Shown piece after piece: positions 13,301 through 24,769 of a stretch of 64,000 nucleotides of DNA. The position numbers and the translations under genes were made by a program. Source of the DNA: Durusdinium trenchii (taxonomy: Eukaryota; Sar; Dinophyceae; Suessiales; Symbiodiniaceae). Where the stretch lies: positions 30,782 through 94,781 of the forward strand of contig CAXAMN010025717.1 in the NCBI GenBank assembly GCA_963970005.1. The letters run 5' to 3'. A model generated the notes under the pieces. It was not told where the DNA came from and did no database searches. It saw only the letters and a program-made list of their open reading frames with translations. How positions within the stretch are numbered: the stretch's first letter is position 1; each line of letters opens with the position of its first letter.

Positions 13301-13634
13301 CGTCGTCTAAAAGCAAACTCAGACGTGGACGGTGACGCTTTGAAAGACCACTCTCCTTCAAAACCAACAGATTGTGTTCATGTGTTGTTTACTTCTACTA
13401 GATCTCCCGTGGTGTACAGGCTCCGCATCGATTCCCCTTTGCTGGTGGGGTGATCTTTGCAGGGGGGTTGAGGTGTCCCATCGACTAGCAAATGACATCG
13501 ATGTTCTTTGCGGAAGCCTTCCTCAAGCTTCTCAGGTATTCGGAGGAGTTGAAGCCACCCTCGCTCTTCTCAGGCAGAAAGATCACGCTGATCCGTTGTG
13601 CAGGAGTCGCATGGCGATGCTTTCTCTTCAATAG
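10357..13634 (+). CDS. Multi-exon gene of unknown function (model 3)
   Basis: Unrecognised protein. Predicted exons are 10357-10396, 10519-10561, 10623-10769, 11131-11289 and 13473-13634, with a stop TGA/TAG-type end at 13634. The best is 10623-10769: 49 codons between GGCAG|G and CAG|GTAGCT, including KAPELFKLPETL and DQFLWIQPFHFWALTAQ. The 11131 exon (53 codons) contains FACGVAVGTVLEGLHC. Codon phase is conserved at each junction. The intron after 11289 is over 2 kb and contains the purine-rich element at 12267-12725; another possible exon at about 12048-12162 (EVCRMLRSHKQRYW) is not placed. The 5' end is not found. No known domain is visible and the joining of exons is inferred. Confidence 0.4.
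12267..12725. repeat. Polypurine tract bounded by inverted GAGTGTCCTTGAG motifs
   Basis: TTCAAGGACACTCA (12267) and TGAGTGTCCTTGAG (12326) face each other on the left. ACTCAAGGACACTC (about 12676) and TTGAGTGTCCCTGAG (12700) do the same on the right, with extra GAGTGTCCATGAG copies. Between them about 330 bases are almost pure AAG/GAA-type purine sequence. No protein-like frame was found. Confidence 0.65.
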
Positions 13635-14473
13635 AGAGGCGCGGAGCTGGTTTGTTTGAACTTGGAGATCTATCAGCCAGAAACATTGGGCAACTGTTGG
13701 GAGTTGAAGTTTTCTTAGTATTTCTTAGGTATTTGGAAGTGATGGTACATGATGGTTCTCACCAGTGGTGACCTGTTTATTGTCGGGTGCTGGCATAGAA
13801 GTCTTCGCGCACGGGAGCAGGGCTTGATGGGCTTGTCCGTGGGTCCGTTCTTGCGCGAGCGTTCAAGGGATCCGAGAGGCCTCGGGATGCCCGTCTGACG
13901 GGCCGAACGACGCAAAACGCACGGTTTGCCCAGTTGCAGATCAGATTCCAACGTTTAATTTTTTGGTATGCTATGTCTTTTTAGATGAATGGCTTTATGA
14001 GGTGGGCCTGGTGATAGACCCACTTCATAGATGAACATAGAGTCGTGAGTCGGTTGGATATTGTATAAATTATATAATATAACAAAATATATTGATACTC
14101 AAGAAGATGGTCGACATTTCCCTCAACATGCGCCGCTTGACCTGCGGGACTGGTGCGAGAAGAAACATAGCTTTTATGGACCCTTTCGCCCTGGAGCTTG
14201 AGAAGGTATACATAAATTAATACAAGAAACCACAAGGTGTGCTTAATGATTAAGCCCTAAACACCTCTAAGGGATTCTAAGGGGCTATTTATAGACACCC
14301 CGAACGGAGGCTCAAAAGAAATCTGCGGTTCTTTTTCCCCGGGAGAAAATGGTGCTTTTTGAGCCGTGGTCATCCATGACGACTTCACATGTTCATGAAA
14401 CAGACGGCAAGACTTCCAGATTCGGCTGGCTTTCAAGATGGGATATGCGACGAAATTGGAATGAGGGTTGAAG

Positions 14474-17400
14474 GATGTAAATGGTCGACCATCTCCAAAT
14501 CCCAGACCTTTCACATTCAAGCAAACCCGAACAGATTCGATACTCCTGGTGTTAGCGGACAACATGGCTGGCTGCCACTGCTGGCTGCCACTGCCCTGGA
14601 GACTATCCATCCCACATCTTCCAGCCATTTCCTTCCTGTACACCAACGGCCCAGCCGGAGTTCTGCCCACCTTCCTCGCCCAGTTCGGAGAAGCTCCCCT
14701 CTTCCTCGCCGCGCCGAGACCCAGCTGACACGACTCGTCCAGACACCGAAGCTTCGCGTGAGCTGAAACAGACTGGTGAGCTGAACACATCACCTGTGGT
14801 CGAAAGGATGGCATGGGTCGAAAGGAGGACTTTCTAATCAGTACTTTCATGTACTTTCCTTCTATATCATTGCAGGAAGGCCATCCATTTCATTCCATGA
14901 ACGTGTTTGGACCGAGTGTACTTCTGAATGGGCGCTTCTTGTTCGCGCTGAGAAGGGAGCGCTTGCTCAGCTCTCCGTGGCGTTCGGTGCCGTGGGCTTG
15001 TTTGGGGCTTCAGACGTTCGATATACTGTATTTTAATAGGGAGACCCCTCAGTTCGACCTCTGGGACCCTCAGAAACGCATCTATAGAATCCATTGGTTG
15101 GGAGTTCCCCCACTAAAATCCACACATCCTTTCCCATCGTTTCCCATCTCGTCTGGGCATCTTATCGAGGTACGTGGGCTTTCAGCGGCACGCGCCACCC
15201 TCCTCACCGGTGCTGAGCTTCACGGTGGGGCACTCGCCGCAAACGCGTCGGCCTGCGGCGGCGGAACCGGTGCCGTGGGCTCTCTGGTGCCGTGGGCTGT
15301 TGGGGATTGGAAAAGCCTACAGGTCCAGTCTAGAGTCTAAATGTTGAAACCTGACACCAAAACCTAATAGCGATGGCCTCCAGCCTAGTAGCGATTGGCC
15401 TCCAACCTTTTTTTGCGATGGCCTGCAACCTAAGAGCGATGGCCTCCAACCTGGTCCTGAAAACCAAATTTTGAGTAGTGGATCTACATCGCAAAATGAA
15501 GTCCAACTGACCTCGATGTTGGATGAGTTTTGGACTACCTGAAGGGGTTGAAGGGATGGTGCCGGTGGGTCTCCTCTTGTCGTTCAACTGGAAGATTCAC
15601 TTAGTTTGGAGAGCGGGCCAAGATCTTCAGAAGTCTCGCCAACCCAAAACCACAACTGATCCTCCTGCAGAATAAACATGGACTCTGAAGACCAGTGGGT
15701 GCAATAAGAATAACCTTATCATAGTGGGCTAGCAGTTAGTATTCTCAAATTCAAGACATGCAGTTAGAATATTCCAAATATGTCCAAATCACATTAGGGT
15801 GGGTGGGAAAAACTTTTAGTTTGAATATTTTGCAGAGTTAGAATGCTGCATGCAAGCCAGTGGATCAAGAAGCAGCCTTTTTCGTAAAAACCTCGATGTC
15901 TTTGTAGTAACTAAGGGCAGCAGCTCTTCTCCCAGCATCCTCAAACCAAAATTCATAGGGATGGGAAAAGCACTCCATGGCCATCAAACTAGATTCGGGT
16001 ATCCAGCTAGAGTGCTCTTTGGCCAAATGTTACGGAATTGCATAGCATTGCATGTACCAACGTTAAATTGGCTTATCAATAGTCTGTTTGCATACATGTA
16101 TTCTAGTTGCACATGATTTTCCAAAATCTGACCCACCCTTTCGACATACACATCTTAGGATTCTATGTGACAAGGCCGCTATTCTACAGGAATTCATTTT
16201 TGCAGGGGGTTATCTTGCATTTGTTTAATGTATGCTGTATCCCAGCAACTTGGCTCAGGTCAGATCATGCCATTTTTGCCACCAAACCTGGTCTCCGTGG
16301 TCATCCCTCCCTTACAAGTCCCAAGAAACCCAGGTAAAGACACGGCACTTGCAGCGGAGGCCTCGCCGGGACGTGACGCCCTTGGCATCTCCAAAGGCAC
16401 TGAGAACAGGGCCACACTGGGGAGCATCGAGAATCGAGACACAGTCGTCACAGGCATGGAAAATGCAGGAAGAAGTGACTGGATGCTGTAAATTTCCATG
16501 ATATTTTGGAGCTGAAGGGTTGTTGGAACTATACTGGCAGCCTCACTGTGTTTCTTCAAATGCACTGCTTTAAAACATTGGGAAAACATGAAGAAGAAGA
16601 GATTGTTGTGTTTCTGTGCTCCGTTTCGTGGGGGTGCTTCATGCAACATGCTCGCATCATTTCATATATATATATATGAACTGACAAACCAAACTCGCTC
16701 TTTTGTTCTGCGCACTTTAGAATCTCATAGTTAAATCGAGAGCTCTTGGGCACAAACGTCAAAAGATTCTCACCAAGGTGTGTGGGCCCTGTGCGGGAAA
16801 AGCGACCTCAAGAGAACCAAAGAGCCCAATATGGAGGGACACTTAAGTTCGATTCTAATTAAACTTAATGACTAATAGCTTCTTGTTACTACTAGTAAGG
16901 CACTTGTTACGAACGTAGCGATGCACGAAGCTTCCGTTCGTAGCGAACAGCCTGTTCCGAGCGGTCGGGTCGAGCGAGCGCTCGGCCGAGCGCTCGGCCA
17001 ATTTCCCCAGCCACCCGCCCAACAAGGAGGTGATTTTCCGATCGGCCACGGGGTCGGGAAAAGGAGAACAGTTGGGAAAAAGGAGAACGGTTATAGATGT
17101 TATAGTTGATGTTATAGAAAAAGACTTAAAGAGAGCGAGCACCACTACCGACCCTGTGGCTAAAACAAGTTTAATTTGAGACATCCGGCCTCATCTGGCC
17201 TTCAGCAGAGTGTGCATTTTGGACGCCCTTCATATACTTGACATCTCCCAACGGCCAGCAACTTGAAGCCCCCGAAATGACAAAAAGTCATGCATGCCTG
17301 TTGTTGCCTGTTGATAAAGAAGACATCTTACTTAAGACTCCCAAACCAGGCTTGGGTCTTACACTCTTGACTCATTTGGGTTCTGAACTCATCATGACCC

Positions 17401-18532
17401 GATGCTGACGGAGAGGAACCTCTTGGAGGGAGGAGCCAATCAAATGGAGCCCGGGGACTGGCATTGCAGGGACTGGCACCGTGTTCAGGCCTTCCGGAGC
17501 TGGATTTGAAGGACTGAGATGGCTTTCCATGGATGAAGAAACAGGCAGATGGAAGATGGAAGACCATTTTCAGTTTTTTTTCTACACAACTGTATATGCC
17601 TCTTTTGAGATCTGTTGTATGCTTGTGTTTGGTATAGTTACTGCATGTGAGTTGCTGCGTGTGAGTAGGCAGTCCGCATGGCAGTCCGCTGTGTCCAGGC
17701 CTTCACTGGTACAGTCCGCAAAAAGCCCTTGTAGTTAACGGGAATCATCCGTGAGAAACTGGGTGAAATGATGTGAAATGCTCTAAACTGGTCGAATCTC
17801 TTTCGATTCCGGTCGATCTCTTCCTCTCGGAGATCGCTGCGGCTCGGAGACTCTCCGCCACCGTAGAAACATGGCTTATGTCCTCCTCGATGTTGGCGCC
17901 AACGCCAATGTATGGTGCGAGCCCCAATCCCTTCGCGCGCTCAACTCTTGCTTAGGAGGTTTTGCCCGGAGAGCTACCAGAAGAGGCCGGGGAAGGATTC
18001 GCCCGGTGTTGACACCCGAAGCGACGGCGCAAGCTGCTCGATCCCGCGACGGTGAAGGGGTCCGTTGGGATGAAGGACGACGGTGAACTCCTCACCGGGG
18101 ACTTGGAGGTGAGAGCAAGCTGAGCAAGCTGAGTTGAGAGAACTTATTGGATTTCCCTGGCATCAGACCTCATCAAACAAATGTCATGTATACCGAATCA
18201 AACCCTCCAGCCGGTTCTGCTGGCCTCATGGAGGTGAGGTCATATATAGAAAGTTGATGGAAGTTGTTTACAGGAGGGTTGGGGGCAGAAGAAGGATAAC
18301 AAAGGAATCGGACCTCATTAAACCGTACTTGGAAGGCCTGGGAAGGGCCATTGCAAGGAAGGTTTGGAAGGTAGTATCTTTTGATCGACAATTGCTGCCG
18401 AAGTTATGTCAAGATCTGTAACCACCAGGCTGGAGGTGCAGATATGTGCAGGTGGTGCTACCATCAGAGGCGAAGACCCCTCAAATCCTTCCAAAACGTC
18501 TTTTTGCTTCGACCCATCTCATGCCCATCTGA
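14474..18532 (+). CDS. Group of candidate plus-strand exons, gene not resolved
   Basis: Five short stretches have AG|G before, a usable donor after, and protein-like content. 14474-14548 (donor GTGTTA) includes DVNGRPSPNPRPFTF. 15170-15286 (donor GTGCCG) is Ala/Gly-rich. 16334-16453 has a GC donor and includes DALGISKGTENRATLG. 17956-18005 encodes EVLPGELPEEAGEGFA. 18436-18532 includes YVQVVLPSEAKTPQ and ends in TGA. Phases agree for 14474 to 15170 and for 17956 to 18436, but not between 15286 and 17956, so exons are missing or two genes are mixed. A serine/proline-rich frame ending at a GTGAGC donor near 14774 is another possible exon. No family is recognised. Confidence 0.28.
16877..16999. 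repeat. Foldback TAG-type element and GAGCGCTCGGCC palindromes
   Basis: TAGCTTCTTGTTACTACTAG and GTAGCGATGCAC words of the dispersed family are followed by CGTTCGTAGCGAAC. Close by, at about 16975-16999, GAGCGCTCGGCC occurs twice; each copy contains the self-complementary CGAGCGCTCG. Confidence 0.6.
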
Positions 18533-18725
18533 TCGCTATCAACCCAGCATTGCCCCCCCCACATCCGCCCAGCGTCAAACGGGCAGAGCTCCCTCAAATG
18601 AGTAAGGGCAGATTTTTCTGAGGTGTCAACCCCAAGGCCCAAAACCATCCAAGAGACGTTGAGAGACCTAAACCAGGACCCCCTTATATAATAGCGGTAG
18701 CCATGGGGCCATAGGGCTGTTCAAC

Positions 18726-18887
18726 CTCTCCAAAACCATCCACAACCGCTTGAGCCATGGGCACCGCGACCCGCGGTTTGGCGCGGTCTGTCGCGAATCG
18801 GACCGCTGCTTCCAGCAGCGAGGTCTGGACTGAAGTGATGCGCTTGGCCTTGGATGTCCCTGAGCTGGCAGCCTTTTCCCGAGCCAC
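18726..18887 (-). CDS. Candidate internal exon, minus strand
   Basis: Exactly 54 codons on the minus strand between GCCAG|G and GAG|GTTGAA, with balanced composition: includes VAREKAASSGTSKAKRITS and LLEAAVRFATDRAKPR. The plus strand is also open here (a frame from about 18757), so strand choice rests on the splice signals. No partner exons were placed and the protein is not recognised. Confidence 0.35.
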
Positions 18888-20734
18888 CTGGCGAGCAAGC
18901 GCGAGCCAGCGAAAAGCAGGCAGTGTGTGGGGCTTGCATGTTTGAGGACGAGCAACACGACACAATATGTTTAAATAGATGCAGAAGAAACTGGAATGTT
19001 TCGAGAAATGACTGCCACTATCCTATGATCTTAAAGTTTGTATAAGTTTGTCTTTCCCCAGCTGCTTCGGTCATCATTTGGTAAAGACTTTCGAGACTGA
19101 GAGATCCAAGGCAACAGGTCTCGACAGTCGTTTGATGGCACTTGCCAGTTACAAGCAGGCAGATACCAACAGGATCAAAACAGTCTCGACATGCCATTCC
19201 AGTTGGATCCTGTTACAAGCAGGTCTCGACAGTTGTTTGATCAAAACAACTTCCTGTTAGAATATCTAGTAGGATCCCCATCCCGAACCCGATACCTGAG
19301 GTGAGCATGGGCTTTCACAAGGTGTGCATGGCTTGGCGTGTGCGAATGTGCGGCGATGGAGCTAAGAGATGGATAACCAAAACTGCAGGTGGTTGTCCCC
19401 CACGGTGGATGGAGTGATCTTGCACCCCACAGATGTCTAGACTCTAGACCCTTGATATTACTCTATAGCTGTTTATGGAATGAACAAACGCCTGAGATTC
19501 CGACGGGCTGGTCCAATCAAAGCGGTGGAGACAGGTTGCGATTAGGCGCCATATTCCAAGGGGGTGCTTCCAAATGCATCTGGGAACGAGACACCATAAG
19601 ACACCCACCTGTTGATCAGTGGATGTTCAACAATTCCAAGAGAAATCCCCAAACATCCAAAAGATTCCAAGCCTGATGTCACTTTCTCAATTTGCCAAGA
19701 AAAGAGGGTGTACACGACCGAAGGTAACTACTATCCTTTCTTGGACTGGAAAAGCATGGTTCTAGACCTCAGAATCTACCATCGCCCACTCTGAAAATCG
19801 TGGCTTCGGCTTCTAGTTTCAATGCCATCAAGGTGCCTGAAGGATCCCTGAGAGGACAAAACAGACATAAACAGACCAATTGCACCAGCTTTAAGATGGA
19901 TGAGAATGGCATTGTAGCATTTGTTTTGCTCTGTGTGTTCGAGATGTGATGCCTTACTTTCTGTAGTGATCTGCAGTGGAACCTTCCCCCAAAAAATACT
20001 GATCTCCTCAGTTCAACACTGACTCTTCAGGTGGTCTCCTCGCCAGATGTGTGGTGCCAGCGTGTGGTACGACTGCCTCCAAGGCATCGCGTGATGGCGG
20101 GGTGAGACTTGGCTGTGGCCAATTAACATCCAGTCCAGCATGGGCCCAGCACATGCATGGGTCCGAGACACTCCACGGGACTGCAATATATGCCGCCCCA
20201 TTGACCCCTTTTTACATACTACCACCCCAATGGGCTCATATTCCAGTCCCATGGGTTGCGTTTGGGTAGGCGTCTATTTTCTCGCGTTTGAGACGGCTTC
20301 GATACATGTTTGGCATGTTGGGAGTGGTACACTCCCTGTTCCAAACATCATGCAAGTGGACAAGAGTGGACCAGCACCTGTAAATTTGGTCTTTGGATTT
20401 CAATGTTCATCGGTGGCATGGGGGCCATGTCATCACCAAGATACTGATAAGGATACCTTAGGATCCAGACACCCGGATGTCTTAGAAGTCACCAGTATAT
20501 TGTGCTATATTGCACAAGTCACTTGGTGATTTGAGATTTCCTGATTTGTCGAGGTGTGCATCAACATTATAGGCTCAAACGAGGCACCTCGCGTGAGATG
20601 AAAACGCATAACAACGTACCGACGCGTCGGCCTGCCTTTGTGAGCCGATGGAGGGCTTCTTTGCGTTCACATCCTGAGAATCATAGCCATTCCAATCGAG
20701 AAGGGCCGCATCACATACCCTCTGCTCCGTTCGT

Positions 20735-20805
20735 AGCTTCTTGTTACTACTATAGTAAGGCACCTGTTACTACTAGCGTGGCACTTGTTTCTAATAGCTT
20801 CACAG
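20735..20805. repeat. Foldback TAG-type dispersed element
   Basis: GTAGCTTCTTGTTACTACTA, AGTAAGGCACCTGTTACTAC and GTGGCACTTGTTTCTAATAG appear in tandem, the same word order as at 16877. Confidence 0.7.
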
Positions 20806-21046
20806 AACAGAACCGAAATGAACGTAACTACTGATCCCCGACCAGTACCATCCAGCCATGTTCGCCACCACGTTCGCCACCGGGCCATGCGCCATCACCA
20901 CTCGCTGCCAGTTGCTTGGAAAACTTTGCCCCTCAACTGGATCGCTGGCCGGGAAGCCTTGGACACGCGCCGCATCGGGCCGAATCGGGCATGCATGTAG
21001 GTGCACATGGTGGGTTGCTTCATGTTGCACACTGTGTGTGCAGGGC

Positions 21047-21192
21047 ATTACTACTAGTAACAAGTGCATCGCTACTAGTTGCTTCTTGTTACTAGTAGCG
21101 ATGCCCTTTGCTACTAGGAGCGACGCACTTGTTATTATACATGTATATATAATTATATATATAGTAGCTTAAGTATATAGCTACTAGTAGTG
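21047..21192. repeat. Foldback TAG-type element with perfect 14-bp stem
   Basis: GCATCGCTACTAGT (21066-21079) is exactly complementary to ACTAGTAGCGATGC (21091-21104) with an 11-base loop. Further half-copies flank it (ATTACTACTAGTAACAAG, GCTACTAGGAGCGACGCAC), then an AT-rich run and CTACTAGTAGTGTG. Confidence 0.8.
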
Positions 21193-22807
21193 TGTCTTGA
21201 TGTGTCTTGGGAAAAGAACTCCACCGAACTGGTCCCAAAACACCGAACGAGTTCGGTATCATCATCTGAGTGAGAAAAACTTGGCAGGTCAAGACATTCT
21301 GTGGACGTCAACCCTTTGCTGGTTGGGCCAAAACCGGGATTTGTATGGATTTGTGTTGTTCTTTTGTTCGCGCGTGGTAGTAAGGGATGTCATGTCCTAA
21401 TGACTCACTGCTGGGTGTGCCATGGCTCGCCACGACTGCTTCCTATCACTCGCTCCCACTATTGACCAGTGGTCTGAGGGGTCTCAAGGGGTCTGAAGAG
21501 CGAGGAAGACCAGGCCAAACGAAGAGTTTGGGAGACCTGGGTGAGACAGGTGAGACAGTTGTCTCCGGGAATGGATCTGGGTGAGTGTCATCCTGGATAC
21601 CATGTGCTAGTCCCATGAGATTATTTTAGAGAGTTGGATGATGTTTTCTATGTCAAGCCGATGTGTATATGTCATCTGAAACATATACAGAAAATTGATG
21701 AACATTGTATTACATTGGGTTTGAAGATCATTGGTCCGACCCTTTTCAAGATGATCCTTCTTTTGGCCCAGGCTTGCTGCCTGGACGAATGCGAAGAAAT
21801 TGGTGCCCGGACAAAGGAGCTGGAGATAGCTTTCCAGACTGGGAGAAAAACGACCCACCCAAAACGGGGCTATCCGAAAAGTGTAGAAGACAACGAGACG
21901 ACATGAGACGACGCTGTTTGTTTTATGTTTTTTTCGGTATATGAGCCTGATGTCCTGGACCTTCAATTGGGAAGGGTGGCAGGTGACGGCTCCGTGGTCC
22001 CACTGCGAAAAACCCCTGCTCCGTGAGGTCGGGCCCGTCCAGATTCATAGAAAAAGATGATGGGACAGGTCACGTTACGTGTTGTTTTTTGTTTCGATGT
22101 TTTTAGGGACATGACATGTGCTTTAATTAAAGATCTTTTTAGATCTGATCCGTTCGAGATCCAAACAGGACATGTGTTTTTGAGAGTCGAAGTCTTCGAA
22201 GAATCCATGTCACAAAAAAATCACAACGATCCCGATCCTCTCGGTTTTGTCGTGTGGAGGGGATGGCTTCAACAGGTGAAGCAGTGGATGGCTGGCCTTT
22301 CGTCCTGATGCAGTCAACACTCCTCGAACGAAGCGATACCCTTGTCAGGTGCAGTCAACAGCTTCTCCGCGCCAAAAGTTAACATGCTTGATGTCTCGGA
22401 GGTGTTTGTAGCCTCCTCATTGAGGTCATGTGTGGTCATGTAATTGGAGACATCTTGCGGTCAATTGGAACGTTCCTCAAATCAATGTCCATGTGATCAT
22501 GTGACAGATAATTAGTCAAGTCGGTGCAGGACACCCTTTCGTGGATCCTAAAAGTTTCCTGAGGAAAGTCGGCCGATCCAATTGAAGAACCCTTGTCGAA
22601 GTCGACCAGCTCTTGGTTTCGCTGCAAAGCCATTGGCCCCGAACTTGCTCAAGGACCAATCGATGGTGCTTGACCAGTTTGCTTACAGATCTGGTGTACG
22701 TTGATCTCGGAACCCAAGACCGGAACTGAAGTAGATGGCTCAAATACCGCAGGACCGACCAGTTGACCACCGAACGGTTTGTGAAACGGACTACTAGGGA
22801 GGTCAAG

Positions 22808-23250
22808 CTATATCGGTTTCACAAACCCGGCTCCGGAACCCGTGCAGCGGCGGTGACCTCCAGCGTTCTCCGACCTCGTGCACAGCTCCGAGGTACTTCC
22901 ACGGTCGAACCAGCTGCTGGAGCAAGTGAACCAACGTGCGCCGCATTTACCGATCGAGGCAGCGGGTGGAGCAGGTGTTTTTGACGGTAAGAAGCTTTGA
23001 GGCGGGGGGAAAGAGACATATAGAGAAATGGAAGTTGATGTTCGAAGATCCGTGTGGCAGAAGCATGGTTCCAGAGTCCTTCGAGTGTTCTTCTGCAGAA
23101 CAACCACGCCTTCGCGGAAAAACCTCCATGAGCTTCGGCACCCTCGGGCTCAGCATCGAACACTTCGGCCATCGGACGCTTCGAACCGTCTGAGACGTGA
23201 ACCGTGGGTCCTTGGTCCGGGTCCTGCGGCTCGGAGGGTGGGGAAGAAAC
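22808..23250 (-). CDS. Candidate 3' end of a minus-strand gene
   Basis: Two predicted exons: 23250-23124 (after GGAG|G, donor GTTTTT) and 22857-22808, ending in TAG; phase joins. The first exon is acidic and proline-rich: SSPPSEPQDPDQGPT, then MAEVFDAEPEGAEAHG. The plus strand has a competing pair (about 22864-22987 with a GTAAG donor, and 23099-23193 ending in TGA) that also keeps phase, but both of its acceptors lack the following G seen elsewhere. Strand is therefore uncertain. No family is recognised; the upstream part would lie toward the assembly gap. Confidence 0.3.
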
Positions 23251-23651
23251 CTCCACCAACTCGTGTCTCAACAGTCGAACCGTTAGGACTGAGAAGCTTG
23301 GGGGGTTTAACCAGGCACGCCTTTCAGCACACAAATATGAAACAAAAAGACAAACATCATACAGTAGTAGAGGTGGGTCTTCTTCGGTGGGGGTGGGGCA
23401 AAAAGTCACACATGACTTGCATGCAGAGTGTTTTGCAGGGTTCTAAACATTTTGGAGATGTTCAATCAGCCTGGCTCAATCATATTCAATCTTATACTAT
23501 ACATGCACGTGCATTATATTGTCATGAATTCTATAGTTTTTACAGTATTTAGTTGAAAAACCCTTGGTATGCATAATATGTGTTTTGTAGATTCGGGTCA
23601 AAACCTATATAAACCCGGGTCCTGAGGGCTCAAAGTTGGGGCTTGGGGGGG

Positions 23652-24051
23652 NNNNNNNNNNNNNNNNNNNNNNNNNNNNNNNNNNNNNNNNNNNNNNNNN
23701 NNNNNNNNNNNNNNNNNNNNNNNNNNNNNNNNNNNNNNNNNNNNNNNNNNNNNNNNNNNNNNNNNNNNNNNNNNNNNNNNNNNNNNNNNNNNNNNNNNNN
23801 NNNNNNNNNNNNNNNNNNNNNNNNNNNNNNNNNNNNNNNNNNNNNNNNNNNNNNNNNNNNNNNNNNNNNNNNNNNNNNNNNNNNNNNNNNNNNNNNNNNN
23901 NNNNNNNNNNNNNNNNNNNNNNNNNNNNNNNNNNNNNNNNNNNNNNNNNNNNNNNNNNNNNNNNNNNNNNNNNNNNNNNNNNNNNNNNNNNNNNNNNNNN
24001 NNNNNNNNNNNNNNNNNNNNNNNNNNNNNNNNNNNNNNNNNNNNNNNNNNN
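23652..24051. other. Assembly gap, 400 N
   Basis: Exactly 400 undetermined bases, a round number that suggests an estimated gap size. It abuts a tandem array that probably caused the break. Confidence 1.
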
Positions 24052-24255
24052 GGTCGGTAGAGGTCGGTAGAGGTCGGTGGGAAGGGGTCGGTAGAGGTCG
24101 GTGGGAAGGGGTCGGTAGAGGTCGGTAGAGGTCGGTGGGAACGGGTCGGTAGAGGTCGGTAGAGGTCGGTAGAGGTCGGTGGGAAGGGGTCGGTAGAGGT
24201 CGGTAGAGGTCGGTGGGAACGGGTCGGTAGAGGTCGGTAGAGGTCGGTGGGAAGG
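24052..24255 (+). repeat. GGTCGGTAGA / GGTCGGTGGGAAG tandem array
   Basis: Ten-base GGTCGGTAGA units alternate with GGTCGGTGGGAAG or GGTCGGTGGGAACG units in a higher-order pattern. The Thr/Pro/Leu-rich frames read on the minus strand come from this array and the Ns and are not protein. Confidence 0.95.
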
Positions 24256-24404
24256 GATCAGATAGGCGATCGGACTGGTAACGGTGGTCAGTGGCAATGG
24301 TAAATGGCAAGTGGCAAGTGGTTAACCCTCCACACCCCTGGCCCCTTGCGGTCTTCTTCTTGCAATGGATGACACACAGGGCCGAACCAGCCTTGCATGT
24401 ACCA

Positions 24405-24556
24405 CCTCAGAACCCGGAATTTGGACGTCTTGACGCAAGATTTTTTGCGAACTTGACCCCTCCAAGCCCCAACTTTGACCCCTCAGGCCCCGGAATTTGG
24501 ACGCCTTGACGCAAGATTTTTGGCGAACTTGACCCCGACAAACCCCAACTTCGAGC
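24405..24556 (+). repeat. 76-bp tandem duplication
   Basis: Two adjacent copies, each starting CCTCAG, then CGGAATTTGGACG, CTTGACGCAAGATTTT and GCGAACTTGACCCC. Period is 76 bases with few differences. The first copy contains the right arm of the inverted repeat described at 23621. Confidence 0.85.
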
Positions 24557-24769
24557 CCTCCGGACGGAGGTCCATGGGCTCCGGAGGGGGCGTCAAAACC
24601 CCGATTCGGCTCAAGTATTATGCATACCAGGGGCTTTTCAAGTATTTAGCTCCCTCCTAATCTCCCAAGATCGCAAGAAAGACATCCTTTACACTCCAAA
24701 TGGGGGCTTCTATTTTTTTAAAGAGTGTATAGTATAAAATATTATATTTAACCAGGCTAACGCCTGGCA

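Larger units (their letters stand above)
18888..22807. other. Long stretch without a supported gene
   Basis: Nothing convincingly coding was found on either strand. It contains two foldback TAG elements (20735-20805 and 21047-21192) and a short AT run near 21140. Repeated GGTCTCGACAGT-type words (about 19110-19230) recur three times. Confidence 0.4.
23621..24487. repeat. Inverted repeat flanking an assembly gap
   Basis: 23621-23646 and the reverse complement of 24462-24487 match at 25 of 26 bases (both contain TCAAAGTTGGGGCTTGG). Between them lie the N gap and a GGTCGGTAGA array. Confidence 0.85.

Noticed and set aside
23605..24310. Long open frames of 144-230 codons on both strands
   Set aside because: They consist of the 400-N gap plus the GGTCGGTAGA array and contain no protein-like sequence.
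24598..24615. Spliced-leader remnant (TTCGGCTCAAG)
   Set aside because: Only the last 11 bases resemble the dinoflagellate leader, with a mismatch, and no gene starts downstream.
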